Shown here piece by piece: positions 12,627-25,611 of a stretch of DNA of 64,000 bases; within the stretch, counting starts at the first letter, position 1; each line of letters begins with the position of its first letter. The stretch comes from Mytilus trossulus (taxonomy: Eukaryota; Mollusca; Bivalvia; Mytilida; Mytilidae): assembly GCF_036588685.1 (NCBI RefSeq), contig NC_086378.1, positions 45,925,035-45,989,034 of the forward strand. Reading direction: 5' to 3'. The position numbers were made by a program, and so were the translations under genes. The notes under the pieces were generated by a model. It worked only from the letters and a program-made list of their open reading frames with translations. It made no database searches and was not told the origin of the DNA.

Positions 12627-13410
12627 TTAAGTGCATTGACGACCGGGGACAACGCCTTTTCCAAAAGTTCTGTCCAAATTTTTCATAAACCGTCTCGCTT
12701 TTGATTTCATTTCTTCTGGTACATTTCCAGAGCAGCAAAATTTTAACCATTTATAAAAGTTTTCTGGAATAGTGTAATCCGACTCCTTTTCTCGAAAAAC
12801 ATGAATTGTTGAATCGAGATTTTCTTCTTTCATTTGCCAATAAAATTTCAGCAAGAGGGGGTGTATTTTTCTGTCTCTAACCCCTCTTGGTCTCAGTGTA
12901 TTGAGAGCCTCCTTTTCGTTCAATGCAAGCATATCGGGACTTGTTTTCGGATCATATTTTTGAAGCATTATGTCCAAAATATTTTCGTTTATCTCTTCTA
13001 AAATTCGCTTTGCCTCTGTCTGTATGTCTTCATCGGAATGATTTTGGTAAGTACGTAAAAAGGCATACGATCTGGATTTTGGCGTAAATGAATTTTCATC
13101 GTCTGCTAACTGTAAGTCAAGGTGTTGTAGCTGATTTTTAATGGCCTCCGTATTCAGTCTTTTAAGCATAGGATGCAGATTCTTGGTGCTGAATTTTGTT
13201 TTTCGGATTGCTGTTATATCATCTTCGTCAGTTATGTCTTCAAACTTGATATCAGATGGATACTTATTTGGGATTTCTTTCATGATACTTTTAACAACTT
13301 TGTGTTGTCGTTTGTACCGTTTTGTCGATTGTTTTTTGTCATGCGCACATGTGATCTCTTCGTAAACTCTGTCTTGAAATGTATCAAGTAGATCATTTTC
13401 TTCCAAATAC
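12627..13410 (-). CDS. EXD1: EXD1-like gene, terminal exon
   Basis: The acceptor CATTCTACAG is followed by YLEENDLLDTFQDRV. The exon runs 261 codons to a TAA at 12627-12629. The tail is rich in K, E and R and contains acidic KFEDITDEDD. The open frame continues upstream into intron sequence, but the hydrophobic residues there are not part of the protein. Confidence 0.85.
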
Positions 13411-15892
13411 CTGTAGAATGTAGAAAAAATGCTATAAACGAGAATCTGGTATATGAGTGTCAGTAAAAAAAATACAATATAATGTGTTATGTCTTTATGA
13501 CTACAATAACAATTTTTTAAAAGGTGACATGTTTGTGGCTGGTTTTTTTCTTCAGTCATTTGTCATTTGTTTGGGTCTAGAAAGAGGGTATGTCCCTGAT
13601 TTCTGTTCTCTTTAAAAAAATGTTGGCCATTATTATTTACTCTTTATATTTTAGCTTCTTATTATTCTCTATCTTTAATTTTTGTTGGTACATTTGATGG
13701 TTTATTTTTGCCCATTATCCTCTATTCTGTACATCTCATCCACACCATCATGTATCTGATGAGTTTTGTGTAACATGCAGGTTTAACGTAACATCTTTTG
13801 ATTTTATTTTATTTTTACCTCTGATTAAACATTAACTGATTTCAAGTCTGTTTTGACGGTTAGAAAAGTAATTGAAATATCAAAAAAATATGCAGTGTTG
13901 GCATTATGTCAATTGTTTCTGGAAAAATTCTTTATCAAAAACGTTTTTTGGCTACAAGTTTAGATATACACAGGCATACAAGTTGATTGCTAACTGACAA
14001 CCGAAAAGGATACATAGAACACCTTAATTCGTATAAATTTATCTCTAGTCTCCAATCTTTGCAGATCTTGATTGATTGGCAGTATTTGATCCCCTGAGTC
14101 AGTTTATCCTTAAACATAATTATAATATGACCACTTACGTTTTTTGTGTCTCATACACTTCTGGAATCAAAGCAGTGACATCGCCAGATGCATAGTCTAT
14201 CATTTCTTGTGTCAACGGCCTATTTGCCCAAAAGCAGCCGTCTTCTTTTGCAAAAATTTCCTAAATAAAGTATGCAGTAATGTTATATGTTTTGTTTGAT
14301 CTTCAGTGAATTCAATAATTAGGAAATAAGAAAACTAGAAATCGAAAGAATTTATCATGATACAGACACAAATAAATTTGCTCACGTCTAAATACTGTTT
14401 TTGAAAATAGTAAAATAGTTAACCAAGTGGTCACCTAATATTTTGGAAAGACTTTGAATCATGTTTATTACTTTTATTCATTTCTGGTTTTCAAGACAAA
14501 ATATAAACAGGCTTGCAAATAGTATTTTTAGATAAATTAAGTATCTCGTATTTTAATTCATATGAAAGACATGTTACATATATTTGAATAGTAACATTTT
14601 TTTTTAAAATGATCTTCATACTATAAACACTAATTACCTTTATTTCATCTTTTTCCTCCGAGACTTCGGCATTTTCCGAATATTGTTTACAGGCATCGGC
14701 TAATTTTATACACTTTGGTAGTTTTCGACCTTTGTGTTCTTCTATTACCAAATGAGCTACCTGTATGGAAAAGAATTCCAACTCATTCAAACTTATTTTC
14801 CGTGATGATATATGACAGAAACTTAAAAAGGACACAAAAAAGAGGACATTATCAACACTAATGCCAATAGTCCTAATACACCTTTTGTTAATCAGATGTA
14901 CAAAACTAGAAAGAAAGGATTCATAACGAATTGGAATAACATTGAACACATATAGACAAGTAACTCAAAATGTACGAACATTCATTCTGTGAAATAAGTA
15001 ATAAATTATTGCGTTTTACTTAAAAAGATGTATACAGTATATGAATAATTAAATAGGAAAAACAATGTTCAGATCTAAAGAGTGTGGTCTACTTGTGTAG
15101 TTTCCATGATGTCCTTTTAACGGATACCCTCAAATTTATTTCACAATAAACACAAAGACAGTACTAACCTGTGTATCAAAAACATTTTCAAGCAAAACTT
15201 CAAACTGGAAGTAGAGGGCAGCACTATCACCTCGACATGAATGCATCACCTGTAATTGTGAGTATTGACAAATAAGAAATGGCCGCTAAAATTTCCCGAT
15301 TATTCAATAAGTACACGAAAATGAAGATGAAAATATGTATGCATTTAAATGATATCGTATAGCATATAATGTGTTTGATTGCATTTAGGAAAATAACGTG
15401 ATTCCAGATATTCTGAACTTTTGCAGATACGCAGATATAAAAAGTAAAAAAAAACCAAAAAGTAAAAGCTCGACATACCGAATGTTTACATTTAAAGTCT
15501 TTTCAGTTTCAAATTGCGTTTATATATTGTCTCATTTATCAATATTCTATATCAACTTTAAATCATACTGATTGAATAAGTTTGCCCTTATATAGTTTGC
15601 TAGATTCTGTATATAATTTAGGACTATAAAGTATTTCAAGTTATGGACTATTCACCTTTATAATTGTTTCGGATTCTAAAATATCTTTCAGTTTGCCTCT
15701 TAGAAATAGATTTTTGTTGGTCCAAACATCAAACAAAAACACATGTCCATCGATGGTACCAATCTGTAGTAAGGTCAAAGGTCCGTCTTTTCCAAGATTG
15801 ATACCTTCAGCGTCAACGGAAATGACTTTGTAATGTTCCAATTGACGAACAATTTCCCTGCATCTTCTTGTTCCAGTAACAACTTCCACCAT
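12627..15892 (-). CDS. EXD1: EXD1-like 3'-5' exonuclease domain protein
   Basis: Five exons on the - strand (15656-15892, 15169-15249, 14638-14760, 14139-14260, 12627-13410) give one uninterrupted 448-residue frame with agreeing phases. ATG at 15892 opens the domain directly. The N-terminal half is a DnaQ-like (RNase D type) 3'-5' exonuclease fold: motif I VISVDAEGINLG (D27, E29), motif II SCRGDSAAL (D87), and motif III DYASGDV (Y170, D174). It also has the EEHKGRKLP and AEVSEEKDEIK stretches that I recognise from the EXD1/egalitarian group. The C-terminal 260 residues are a charged region without a domain I know. EXD1 proteins take part in piRNA biogenesis in animals, and the studied insect and mammalian members are described as inactive nucleases acting as RNA adaptors. 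This copy keeps all five expected catalytic positions, so it may be active; that is inference. There is no sign of decay. Confidence 0.88.
14139..14260 (-). CDS. EXD1: EXD1-like gene, exon 4
   Basis: It encodes EIFAKEDGCFWANRPLT through DYASGDVTALIPEVY, including motif III. The acceptor is TTTATTTAG and the donor GTAAGTGG. It leaves at phase 2. Confidence 0.88.
14638..14760 (-). CDS. EXD1: EXD1-like gene, exon 3
   Basis: These 41 codons (VAHLVIEEHKGRKLP to SEEKDEIK) are phase 0 at both ends. The acceptor is CCATACAG and the donor GTAATTAG. Confidence 0.88.
15169..15249 (-). CDS. EXD1: EXD1-like gene, exon 2
   Basis: These 27 codons (VMHSCRGDSAALYFQ to NVFDTQ) carry motif II. The acceptor reads ATTACAG and the donor GTTAGTAC; both ends are phase 0. 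Confidence 0.88.
15656..15892 (-). CDS. EXD1: EXD1-like gene, first coding exon
   Basis: It encodes residues 1-79, from MVEVVTGTRRCREIV to ESETIIK, including motif I (VDAEG). The donor GTGAAT lies at 15655 downwards. An upstream untranslated exon is possible, because a TGTTGTTAG acceptor-like stretch sits just before the ATG. Confidence 0.85.
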
Positions 15893-18800
15893 TGTTAATT
15901 ATCACCTAACAACAAATGATAGAAGTATTAAGATTGTGCATATATTTAGTAAGGAATGCGTAAAATTGATAAAAGCAATCTCAAATTAATCATAAGTAAA
16001 CAAGTTTCTGAAAATCCATTCTTGTGTCAATCAATCGAAACGTCGTAACACAAAATAGAGGTAAGCCCAATTTTACCCGGTACCTGCTTCCCTGTATACG
16101 GTCTGGACATTTGAAAAAAAAAAATATATTGAAAAGTTTATTATCTTCAAACACATCTCCATCAAAACAAAACGTTTATTACTTCTATATGTGATGATTT
16201 TGAAGATTATTATACTAGTCTAATGTTTAAATTGTACTGATTTTGAAATTTGTGACATTTTGCATTATAATTCAGACTACTTATAATAATAAACATGTGT
16301 TAAACATTTTTTAAAGAAAAATAAATAATTGTTTAAACTAGAAAACAATAAATAGAGCTTCCATTATGAAATAGTTTGATATCTAAGATCTTTAAATATA
16401 ATTATTTTGTTTATAAATACTAGAAATAAAGGAAGGACATTATACAGAAATGTTAATTACTTAAGACAATTTGCAGAAAATAAAAACATGAAATGTTATA
16501 CCTGCTATACTTTTTATTGATTTTGTTTTACAAAATTGACTTCGATTGAAAAGTAAGTAAGAATAGGTAAATATAATCGCGTATCATTTTTAATACTGAA
16601 TACATATTTATGCAACAGGATATATAAATAGTATCATGAAGTTTTATAGAGCATATCAGTTTACATTATGTGATTTATTATCAGCTGTCAACAAAGTTAA
16701 CAATTGTCAAGTATCAAAATATAATTTTCAGAAAACTAATCTTTTTTATTTTTTATATCGATAACTAACGCGGAAGTTCACTCCTGCATACAAATAGTGT
16801 GGTTATGTGTAATACATTTTGCCTATGTAACAAAATATTTAAGGTGTAAATAATCAGTATGTTTAAAATCTATTAAAAAAATGGAATCTCTTTAGGTTTA
16901 AGAGAAATTTTATCTTATTAACTGTTAATATTTATCCTTTGTCTTTTTTTCGCTTATGATAACGGTAACATAACAAACATTCAAGATTGCCGTAACTAAT
17001 CACTATTGTTTATCAGTGGTGTTTACATTCCGAGTGATACCATATACATAGGTTATTATGATATTTATGTATATTTTAATTTTCACAGTTCTAGAAATAC
17101 GAGTTAGATTAAATTTTGATTAGTAAATTCGCAAACCTTCACCTTTTATATACTCACCATTATACTATTGAAATTTGAACAAATGGATCTCTATGAAACA
17201 AATAATTTAGAAAATGCATATTTAAAATGTTACTAGTTCAATAGATCATTAAAATGTTCTGTGTTACTACTTACGTTTAATTCTATATGAGTACAAATGT
17301 GTATTGAAATTATAAGTACTATGATACATTTTATATGAGAAAACATACTAAACGTATGAAAAATTTCCAGAGTTGTATTTTTAGAAAATTATGTTATTTT
17401 TCTATTTTTATATCAGTTTTTCCTGAAATTAAACTTTTGGAATACCACAACAAAGAATTGCGTTGATTCTAGGGTGGAACATCTCAGATAGCTCTTGTAC
17501 AGTATTAATGAGGTTTGAATTATCTAGTCTATGGTTTTTAAAAAGCCTTTTCTATCAGTACTTTGCTTTCATTGGTTGACGAGACCAGACATCAGATAAC
17601 GTTCAAAGTTTCCACATATCAGTTTATCAACTACAATTTCCATTTGAACTTTGATAAAATTACCAAAATAATATTTATCCTTTGCAGTAATATGCGCTTG
17701 TTTTCATTTTTACCTGCACGGATCGGGATGGAATTATTTTATATAATGTAACCGATAATTAGTATAGAAATATGGAATGTAATAAGATTTCTATTAAAGA
17801 AACTACTAGAATCTATATAAAAACTAAACCTTTTTTAAAGGACGATGATATATAGACAATAACTGTATTATGTCTTTAAATATCAGCTATATTAGTATGA
17901 GACTAAGAAACAGGTGTAATGCGAGCCTCATTGAACAATAACTAATAATGTGTCGAACCGAGAAAAACACAACTGCTAATTAAAGGCCCAAAACAGTGAT
18001 TGACTTTATTGATTTTGTACATTGGTTTCGGTTTGAAAGACACAAAATATCTCATTCATTGCATTGAAAATATGTCGGTTTCTGTTAATTTTTCCTTTGA
18101 GGCGTAGTTATAATAAAAAAAAATCATTATCAGCTAATTATCCGAAAAGAATCTCCAGTTAAACAATAATACGTGCTCGCTTAAAATTAATTACTGTAAA
18201 CCAAATTATTTTCGTGGATGCTTTTTTTTCTCGATTTACACTTTAGTGACCACTTTGCGGTTATTTAATTTAGCGATTTACTTGATGAAGCTTGATAAGG
18301 AAAGATCCAAGTTTTAAATATTCGCGACGGTTTGTATTCCCGTTATTTTCTACTCGCAAAAATAGGTTGGTTTACAGTAATGTTTATTATTCAACAGCAA
18401 AAAGAAATAACAAAACCTTGTTGAATTTAACTTTACGACAAAAGTGTATGAATTGTTCTTTATTCAGTTTTTTTAACTGGATGTGACATTCACTGAAATA
18501 GGTATTGTTGCATGGTTGATTTTGTGTGTTACACATTCAAGTTTTGTACTTTAAGATGGACATCGTAGTAAATGGAATTTTTACTGCTGTTCCGGTTTAT
18601 ATGGAAGCAGCAAATGGGTTTATTCTATATTGTTTTAAATAAATGAATGAAAACAAACGGAACGGCCATTAATCTATGTTCACAGAAGTCCAGCATACGA
18701 CCCCAGAAATCGACTGCAATACACATTGTGTACAGAGGTGAGGAAGGTTTATAAAACACTAGTCCACAGCAATGCATAAACGGAGTCCCGAAATGGTCGG

Positions 18801-18990
18801 AGATTTGAAGCGAAATTTGTTAAGTATACAAATACAGGCTGGGGATATTTGTTGGACTGTAAATGTTTTAAGACACCCGATTGCAGGAAAAATATACAAA
18901 ACACAGGTCATCGTATTACAAGCTATGATATTTCCCATGACGAGGTAATCTGTAAAAAAGACTACTACCCAGTTCAAGCAATTACCGGAA
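15893..18990. other. Upstream region of the EXD1-like gene, no gene recognised
   Basis: About 3 kb of AT-rich DNA should contain the EXD1-like promoter and any untranslated exon. No convincing core promoter element could be singled out by eye. Confidence 0.5.
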
Positions 18991-19219
18991 AACCGAAATA
19001 AAGGCATACCACTGTTCGAAATTGACAGACGCCAATCATTAAAAAAACAACTTGTCCCTGACTAGTGAAAGATTGAGACTGGACTAAATTTTCCATCCAT
19101 AAACTTGGAATTAGGTCAGAAAGCAAACTATGGTAGTTTATATGACGGTATAAGTAAGTGACCGTTAACACTACGACATTGCTAGTTGTAAAATAACGGG
19201 CACAGAGCCTGCATATAAG

Positions 19220-19645
19220 GCATTTATTTCCAAGGTTGAACCCACCATTTTTTCCTTTAAAAATGTCCCTCTACCAAGTCAGGAATATGGCCATTGCTAT
19301 ATTATTGTTAGTTTCTGTGTGTGTTACATTTTAACGTTGCGTCGTTTGTTTTCTCTTATTTTTTAGTGTAAATTCACATTGCGATAAGACGTGTCAAGGT
19401 ACTTGTCTATCCCAAATTCATGTATTTGGTTTTGATATTATATTTGATATTCTCGTGAGATTTTGTCTGATGCTTGGTCCGTTTCTGTGTGTGTTACATT
19501 TTAGTGTTGTGTCGTTGTTCTCCTCTTATAGTTAATGCGTTACCCTCGGTTTTAGTTCGTTACCCCGATTTTTTTTTTTTGTCCATGGATTTATGAGTTT
19601 TGAACAGCGGTATACTACTGTTGCCTTTATTTATACGACATTTCG
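19220..19645 (+). mobile_element. Family B element, + copy
   Basis: This is the inverted partner of 11371-11826, with the same CCTCGGTTTTAGTTCG and CAGCGGTATACTACTGTTGC. A shorter decayed end on the - strand is seen near 19000-19060. Confidence 0.65.
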
Positions 19646-19654
19646 GAGCTTACA

Positions 19655-19860
19655 TTTCCTTTCTTGAAAATGTGTTGCTGTCAACAAGGAAGCTTTATAA
19701 CAAAAAAGTTCAAAGAAGTGAAGTTGAAATCAGGCTTTCAAAATGTTTACGTACGCAATAAAGATTTTAGTGACCTTTACGGAATATGGTTTCAGATAAA
19801 TTCGGTAGATCCGTGTCCATATTTTCCAGATATAATCAATTGCGAATTTGGCGGTAAATG
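19655..19860 (+). pseudogene. Penelope-like reverse transcriptase C-terminal remnant
   Basis: Translated with one frameshift, it reads LLSTRKL then FKEVKLKSGFQNVYVRNKDF and DLYGI. This matches the 49690-49800 region (LLIRKLLNQEF, VKLKSSLRQFYARHHEL, DRYGI). Confidence 0.5.
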
Positions 19861-20663
19861 ATTTTCTCTAGCGTTTTCATATGTTTAACGTTTGACAAAA
19901 CAACAAAGATTTTATGGGAACATTTCAAACTTTGCTTTTTTAATAATATTTAATAAAGTTATGAAAAGAAAAGTAGGGGTAGCGGCCAATTTCGTTTACT
20001 TGGTACTTCATGGATATAACTAGAATACTCTGAATATCTGACAAAATATCAAAAGCAAGTGTACGAACTTCCTCAAGCTAGTCACATAGTCTAGCCAATG
20101 GAAATGTCGGTATTAAAGTTTATTTGTAAGACTTTACACGAATCAACAAATAGTAGCTCAATTCAGGCAAATACTATATCATGAATTTGTCGACAACGAC
20201 TTGATATTACTAGTAAAGCGATTATGAAAGGAAAAAAAATTGTCATGGCATAACCATGATAACCTTCCAAAAACTGATGAAATCAAATAACCTTCAAATG
20301 TATTACGCTGTTTTGGTATAAACTTTAGGAAATAGTACACAGAATGCACTAGGTTCTAAAACAATTATATAGTGAGTTCTGTGTTGATAGTCAATGTCAA
20401 ATGTTACCCCGAGTATGGTTCCATACCATGCATATTTTATATAAATGTTTATCAATTTCATATTTTGTGGAAATGTCTTTCTTAATTTCCCCCTTTTTTT
20501 ATCAAATGATGCCATGAGGACATATCATTTTATCAATCTCAATAGACAGTATATGATGTAATACATCATTGAAAGAATAATGTTTAAGATAAACATGATT
20601 GCCTTTGATCTTTGCAAATCATGAGAGAACTTGTTTTCAAATTTTACGGTGTGTTTTAAGTAG

Positions 20664-21032
20664 TAAATAAACTCATCATAGATACCAGGACTAAATTTTG
20701 TATAAACGCCAGACGCGCGTTTTGTCTACAAAAGACTCATTAGTAAAGCTTTAATCCCAAAAAGTTAAAAAGGCCACATAAAGTTCGAAGTTAAAGTGTA
20801 TTGAGGACCAAAATTCCTGAAAGTTTTGCAAAATACAGCTAAAGTAATTTATGACTGAGGTAGAACAGCCTTAGTATTTAAAAAAGATTAAAATTTTGTA
20901 AACTGTTAATTTATAAACATAACCAGATCAATGGTAATTCATGTCAGCACAAAAAGCTTGTAATACCCTCGGGGCAATAAATCTCCACCAGCAGTGGCAT
21001 CGACCCAGTGGTTGTAAATAAACTCATCATAG
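20664..21032 (+). repeat. Repeat A, one full unit plus overlap
   Basis: It begins and ends with TAAATAAACTCATCATAG, so it is slightly more than one unit. The CCACCAGCAGTGGCATCGAC segment is intact. Confidence 0.8.
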
Positions 21033-22628
21033 AAGTAAAGGCAAATTTCTGGTATGAAACTTATCAAAACCTTAACTGCCTTTGTGCTAAAAAGCATAAA
21101 AGTCATGACGTACTGTACGTCTATCAGGCTTAACATTGTTCGAGTCACCTGGATAACCTGTTTGAATAGCCAAATACAGTCTGCGTTTAAAGGCATCAAA
21201 GTCAAAACGTCTTTAATTTCTGTGTCATTTTGGTTTTTTGTAGAGAGTTGTCTTATTGGCAAACCAAAGCGTCTTTTTTCAAGTTTTAAGATCAACATAA
21301 AATTGACATTACAAAGCTTTAACCTTAATTATATAATAATGGTATAACTGTAATTATGGCAAGATAAAAATTATTTAAAAAAAGGGAAAACCTAGAATAT
21401 TGTACAAGTATGGACTGTAAATCTACGAGCTGAAAATTTTAATAAAACACATAGTATAGTGATTAGGTTTCTTATATTTCTACGTAATCAATTACTGTGT
21501 TTTATTATACGTAATCTACTTTTCAACCACTTTACATACTTTCTAATACGGAAGCTTATTTCATCACATGTCGTCACTTATGCAGTCACAAGATTTCTTT
21601 AACCACACTTTTCAAAAATTACATAAAGGAAGTAGTGTATTGTTTATTTAGATTTTTGTTGACCTAAATATTTAAAATATGCACTGTTTTGAATAATTTA
21701 AATAGGTCTTTGGTGAGTATCTGACTTGAACCCTATATTAAGAAAACAGATAAAATAAAATTCAGTGGCATATCATAATAAACACAGACATTATCAACAA
21801 AATGTATTCATATATTTTTAAAATTACAATTTGAATAATTTTATAAATACTATTAGGTATGTTTACGGCTCTTTAAATTGGATTCAAAAATAGTTTAATT
21901 CTTATTCTTATTTTTCTTGGTATAATAGCAGAGATACATATGCATGTGTTGCAACAACTTGGTTAAATCTGAAAATTTGATACATGTATATTTTATTGTT
22001 TTTTTAATTAGCTTATTTCTTTATTCTGTTGCTGCAGGTTTTTTTTTATAGGGCTTTTGATTGTTAACCATCTTTACAAAGCGATACCATACTTTGTATT
22101 TCAATTTCGAAACACACAGATTTCACTCTTATATTTCAAGACCTTTTTTGATTTTGATTTTCAAAGAACGAAGACAAAATTGAATTGACAATAAATGTTA
22201 ACATACTTATGACTCACTGTTGGTGTACTAACAATTTCCTGTACTGAATATTGGCAGCAGACAAACTTTCAAATAGTATTTTTTTTTTATCTAAATCAAA
22301 ACGATTTTGCTTTCATATTCCATAATATATTTTCAAATATATACCTCTTTACGTGTCGTAAAGAAAACGGATAATCCAACACAAGGAAGTGTTTACTCTA
22401 TTTTATTTATTATAGTTAAAAATACATATTTGCAATAATGAATACTGTTCTTCGTTGTCTTTATTTTTAGTGAAATATATTTTTAGACAAAGGTTTAGTG
22501 AAAGAGAGGAGGTCGTTAATCGCATACGAAGTAAGTAAAAGAACATTTATTTTAACTATTTGTCAAACTTGTTGTCTGCTCATGTAAACTGGCAAATTTC
22601 CTTGCCAACAAATGTTTTAAACCACCAT
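21033..22628. other. No gene recognised
   Basis: This is AT-rich DNA between a repeat A copy and YR1. Overlapping 97- and 119-codon frames on opposite strands at 20939-21347 start inside repeat A or lack any family match. Confidence 0.45.
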
Positions 22629-22715
22629 TTATGAGCCGTGTTTCTATTGATAAAGATTTGAACGAGCGATGAACTTTCTCCAGCTGTTTAAGATTTAAAT
22701 GTGTGTAACGGTACA

Positions 22716-22724
22716 GATTAGATC
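22716..22724 (+). repeat. Target site duplication, left
   Basis: GATTAGATC is identical to 24363-24371 and single in the undisturbed B1 copy. Confidence 0.85.
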
Positions 22725-24362
22725 GGCATGTGCTAAAAGGTGGAGTGGAGTGGAGTGGAGTATTGGAGTGGAGTGGTGGAGTGTTGGAGTGAAGTCATGG
22801 AGTGAAATATACTTAATACATCCAAAAATCAATATCAATTTAAAAATCATTTATAATTGTTTTTGTTTTTTAAATTACAGCACACAATGATTTTATATCA
22901 TTTCATTTGACATATTTAATTATTCATCAAAGTTGGACAATGTTTTGGGTAGCATTTTATGACAGATGGAGGGGGGAGAATGTAGTGTATCCTGTAATTT
23001 ATTTTATTGTCATGAATTGTTGTGTATTTCTAATAAGGAGGGGGAGGCAAAGGCCCAGTAACCTATGCAGTTAAAATTAATTTTGAAAGAGCTCACAAAA
23101 CTTTTATAAAAATGCACATATTGCTAAAAGTAATTTTCAAATTGTGGTACGTATAGTCCCCTAGTTAAAAAAAAAGTATGTCTTACTCCTGGAAAAATAT
23201 GTTAGAATTAAACAGAGGTTAAAAAGTCATCTTGTGATAAAAAATTTTTTTTAATATTTTTGTCATCAATGGACTATGATATAATAAAATCAAATTGTCA
23301 ATCAACATTCTCAGTCACTTTGATTTTATCTTGCATGTTAATTTATGACTGTACTATTTAAAATAGTTTGTTTCTTCAAATTTAAAATAGATAAGGAAAA
23401 TGCATCTAGCCACCATCGCCTGTCCATAGAACCCATAAAACTGTCATTACTATAACATTAGAAACTAAATATCTTTAATAGATGAGAAATGTGGTTGCGT
23501 TTGATTTATTTGATAAAATAAACAGATGTTAAATCAGTACAAACGACACATTAAATGTTTTACATATCATGAAAACAAGACAGATATAAGAATATAATGA
23601 AAACATTTTCAACAAATTTTATTGTAAAATTAAGACTTCATCTTAATTGTCCTGAACATTAAATGTTGAATTCCGAGGGATTCTAGGAAAAGCAAATGCT
23701 CATCTGATAAACTTTATTTCATTAAATCTATGAATTCAAACTTTTTACTTGCACAGTCACCATTTAAATGAAAATATGTGTTTGTAGAGAAACAGATTGT
23801 TTCAAGATTTTAGATCTTAGAATTAAATACATTCTATCTTTTTAACACAAGATAATTTGGATCATTTCTATGTTTATCTGAAAATGATTGTCCACAGCCG
23901 AATCATTTTCTTATTATTCCAGCTATGAAAGTAAGATGGAATGGTTGTTAAGCTGAATCATGTCTATGAACTTCAGTGTCTTGTTTTTAAAATTATTTAC
24001 ACCAGAATGATGTTAACTAAGGTAAAATGGCTGAGAGACCCCCTCCTAAATTATAGAAGTCTATCATTTAACATTAATCTTATTTTTTAAACTATTCTTT
24101 GGAGATATAACCTTAAAAAATGTCCCTGACATATCCAAGGTGAATAATATTGGTATGACGAACATGAATGCAGTTGGATGCTGTTGAAACATTTATTGGT
24201 TGTATAAGCTACACAAGTATACAAAATATCTTATTAATTGGTTTTAAGTTCCTAACTCATTGTTTTCACTCCGTGACTCTACTAAAAAACTCCAACACTT
24301 CACTCCACCACTCCACTCCACAACTCCACTCCACTCCACAACTCCACCTTTTAGTACATGCC
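22725..24362. mobile_element. Non-autonomous inverted-repeat element with 9-bp target duplication (Mutator-like size)
   Basis: The ends are inverted: GGCATGTGCTAAAAGGTGGA on the left and GGCATGTACTAAAAGGTGGA on the right, followed by GGAGT pentamer repeats in both arms. The flanks carry a perfect GATTAGATC at 22716-22724 and 24363-24371, and the empty site is visible in B1 near 25703. A 9-bp duplication suggests the Mutator superfamily. I see no transposase in the 1.6-kb interior, which is AT-rich non-coding sequence. Confidence 0.85.
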
Positions 24363-24371
24363 GATTAGATC
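24363..24371 (+). repeat. Target site duplication, right
   Basis: GATTAGATC is identical to 22716-22724. Confidence 0.85.
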
Positions 24372-25265
24372 TGTCATAGATGCAGAATTAGAACGACTGA
24401 TGAAGTATAGCAAATTGCCACCTAAGTTAAAGTAATCAAATCAATTAAGAATGACTAATATTTATTTTATATAATTACACAGGCTTGTATTCAAGACATG
24501 ATATATATACAAAAGTAATAAAAACATAATACAATAAAAAATACAAAATATAAAATTGGCGTTACGGGCAACATGCTAGCAATTGATATGTATTTAAAAA
24601 ATAAAAAATAAAATACATATCTCAATTAAATTCACATTATTCGAGCATCTATCGCGGCACTTGCACTTGACGACAGAGTGTAGATGTGGTACCGTGACTT
24701 CAAATAACTTTCACCATATATTTGAAGGAGAAAGTCACGAGCCACTTTAGTATACATCAAACAGAAACATAACTCGTAGAGTATTGAATGAAACCTCAAA
24801 CAATGTGAGCCTAATAGCAAAGCGAGCCTTTTAAAAGAGAGTATTTACAAGAGCTCGAAGCATAATTCAACGAACAATTATATGTTACTTCAAAATGCCT
24901 CTCTACGAGTGACATGTTGAGCGCTGGCCCATCCCATGTCAAACATATGTAACTCAAGTATACCTACTCTTTTAGTTTATTTAATTAATTTTAATACCTG
25001 CATGCTGAGCGCTGGCCCAGTCCATGCTTAGAGGGTATGGGCTCACTTTGCAACCTGAGACGGATAACCTCGAGTGAAAAAACCATTTGCACACTAAAAC
25101 ATGTATCCAAAAGAACTGTCAAATGGACAAACAAATGATTCGTTCACCCGACGAGAGGGCTGCCTAGTTATCCATTTTATTCAGGGCTGCCTGAGAACTC
25201 AGATAATAATTTTGTGACAAGTAAAGAATGGATGAAATTCATTATTACATTGCCCAAACGAATTG

Positions 25266-25611
25266 CTGCACATGTTGCCAAAGCACAAACCACAATCTCG
25301 GAGGTGTAAGGAGCGGATGGAGGGTAACAAATTACAAATAAAAATATTGCATAAAAATAAACATGTGTATCTAATCCATATAAAAAATACAACTGCAACT
25401 TAACTAAATTTCTAATGTACCCTAGAAAAGTAAGGGAGGAGTTACTTAAGATTGACATGCCTTATATCAAACAAGATAGACTATTAACATTGCGGTCAGA
25501 CAATTCCCAGACTTCCATAAACAAGTCAAGATAAGAGATAAAGTAAACAAATGGCATCTGCAAGGAAATAAACACTAACATAAACTTTAATTAATGAACA
25601 TTAATACGCAT
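25266..25611 (-). repeat. YR1 direct repeat A2
   Basis: This 346-base stretch sits between B2 and B1. Its right edge repeats the element's right end (32268-32291). Its left part contains the ATTACAAATAAAAATATT leader found before each gag start. Confidence 0.75.

Larger units (their letters stand above)
22629..25265 (-). repeat. YR1 direct repeat B2, interrupted by an inserted element
   Basis: It starts TTATGAGCCGTGTTTC like B1. It is interrupted at 22725-24362 and resumes with one copy of the 9-bp target. Confidence 0.85.

Noticed and set aside
14491..14949. 152-codon - strand frame as a gene of its own
   Set aside because: Only 14638-14760 is coding (EXD1-like exon 3); the rest is intron read in the same frame.
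24632..24820. 62-codon frame conserved in B1 and B2 of YR1
   Set aside because: It is conserved only because the two repeats are nearly identical; it has no independent support as a protein.
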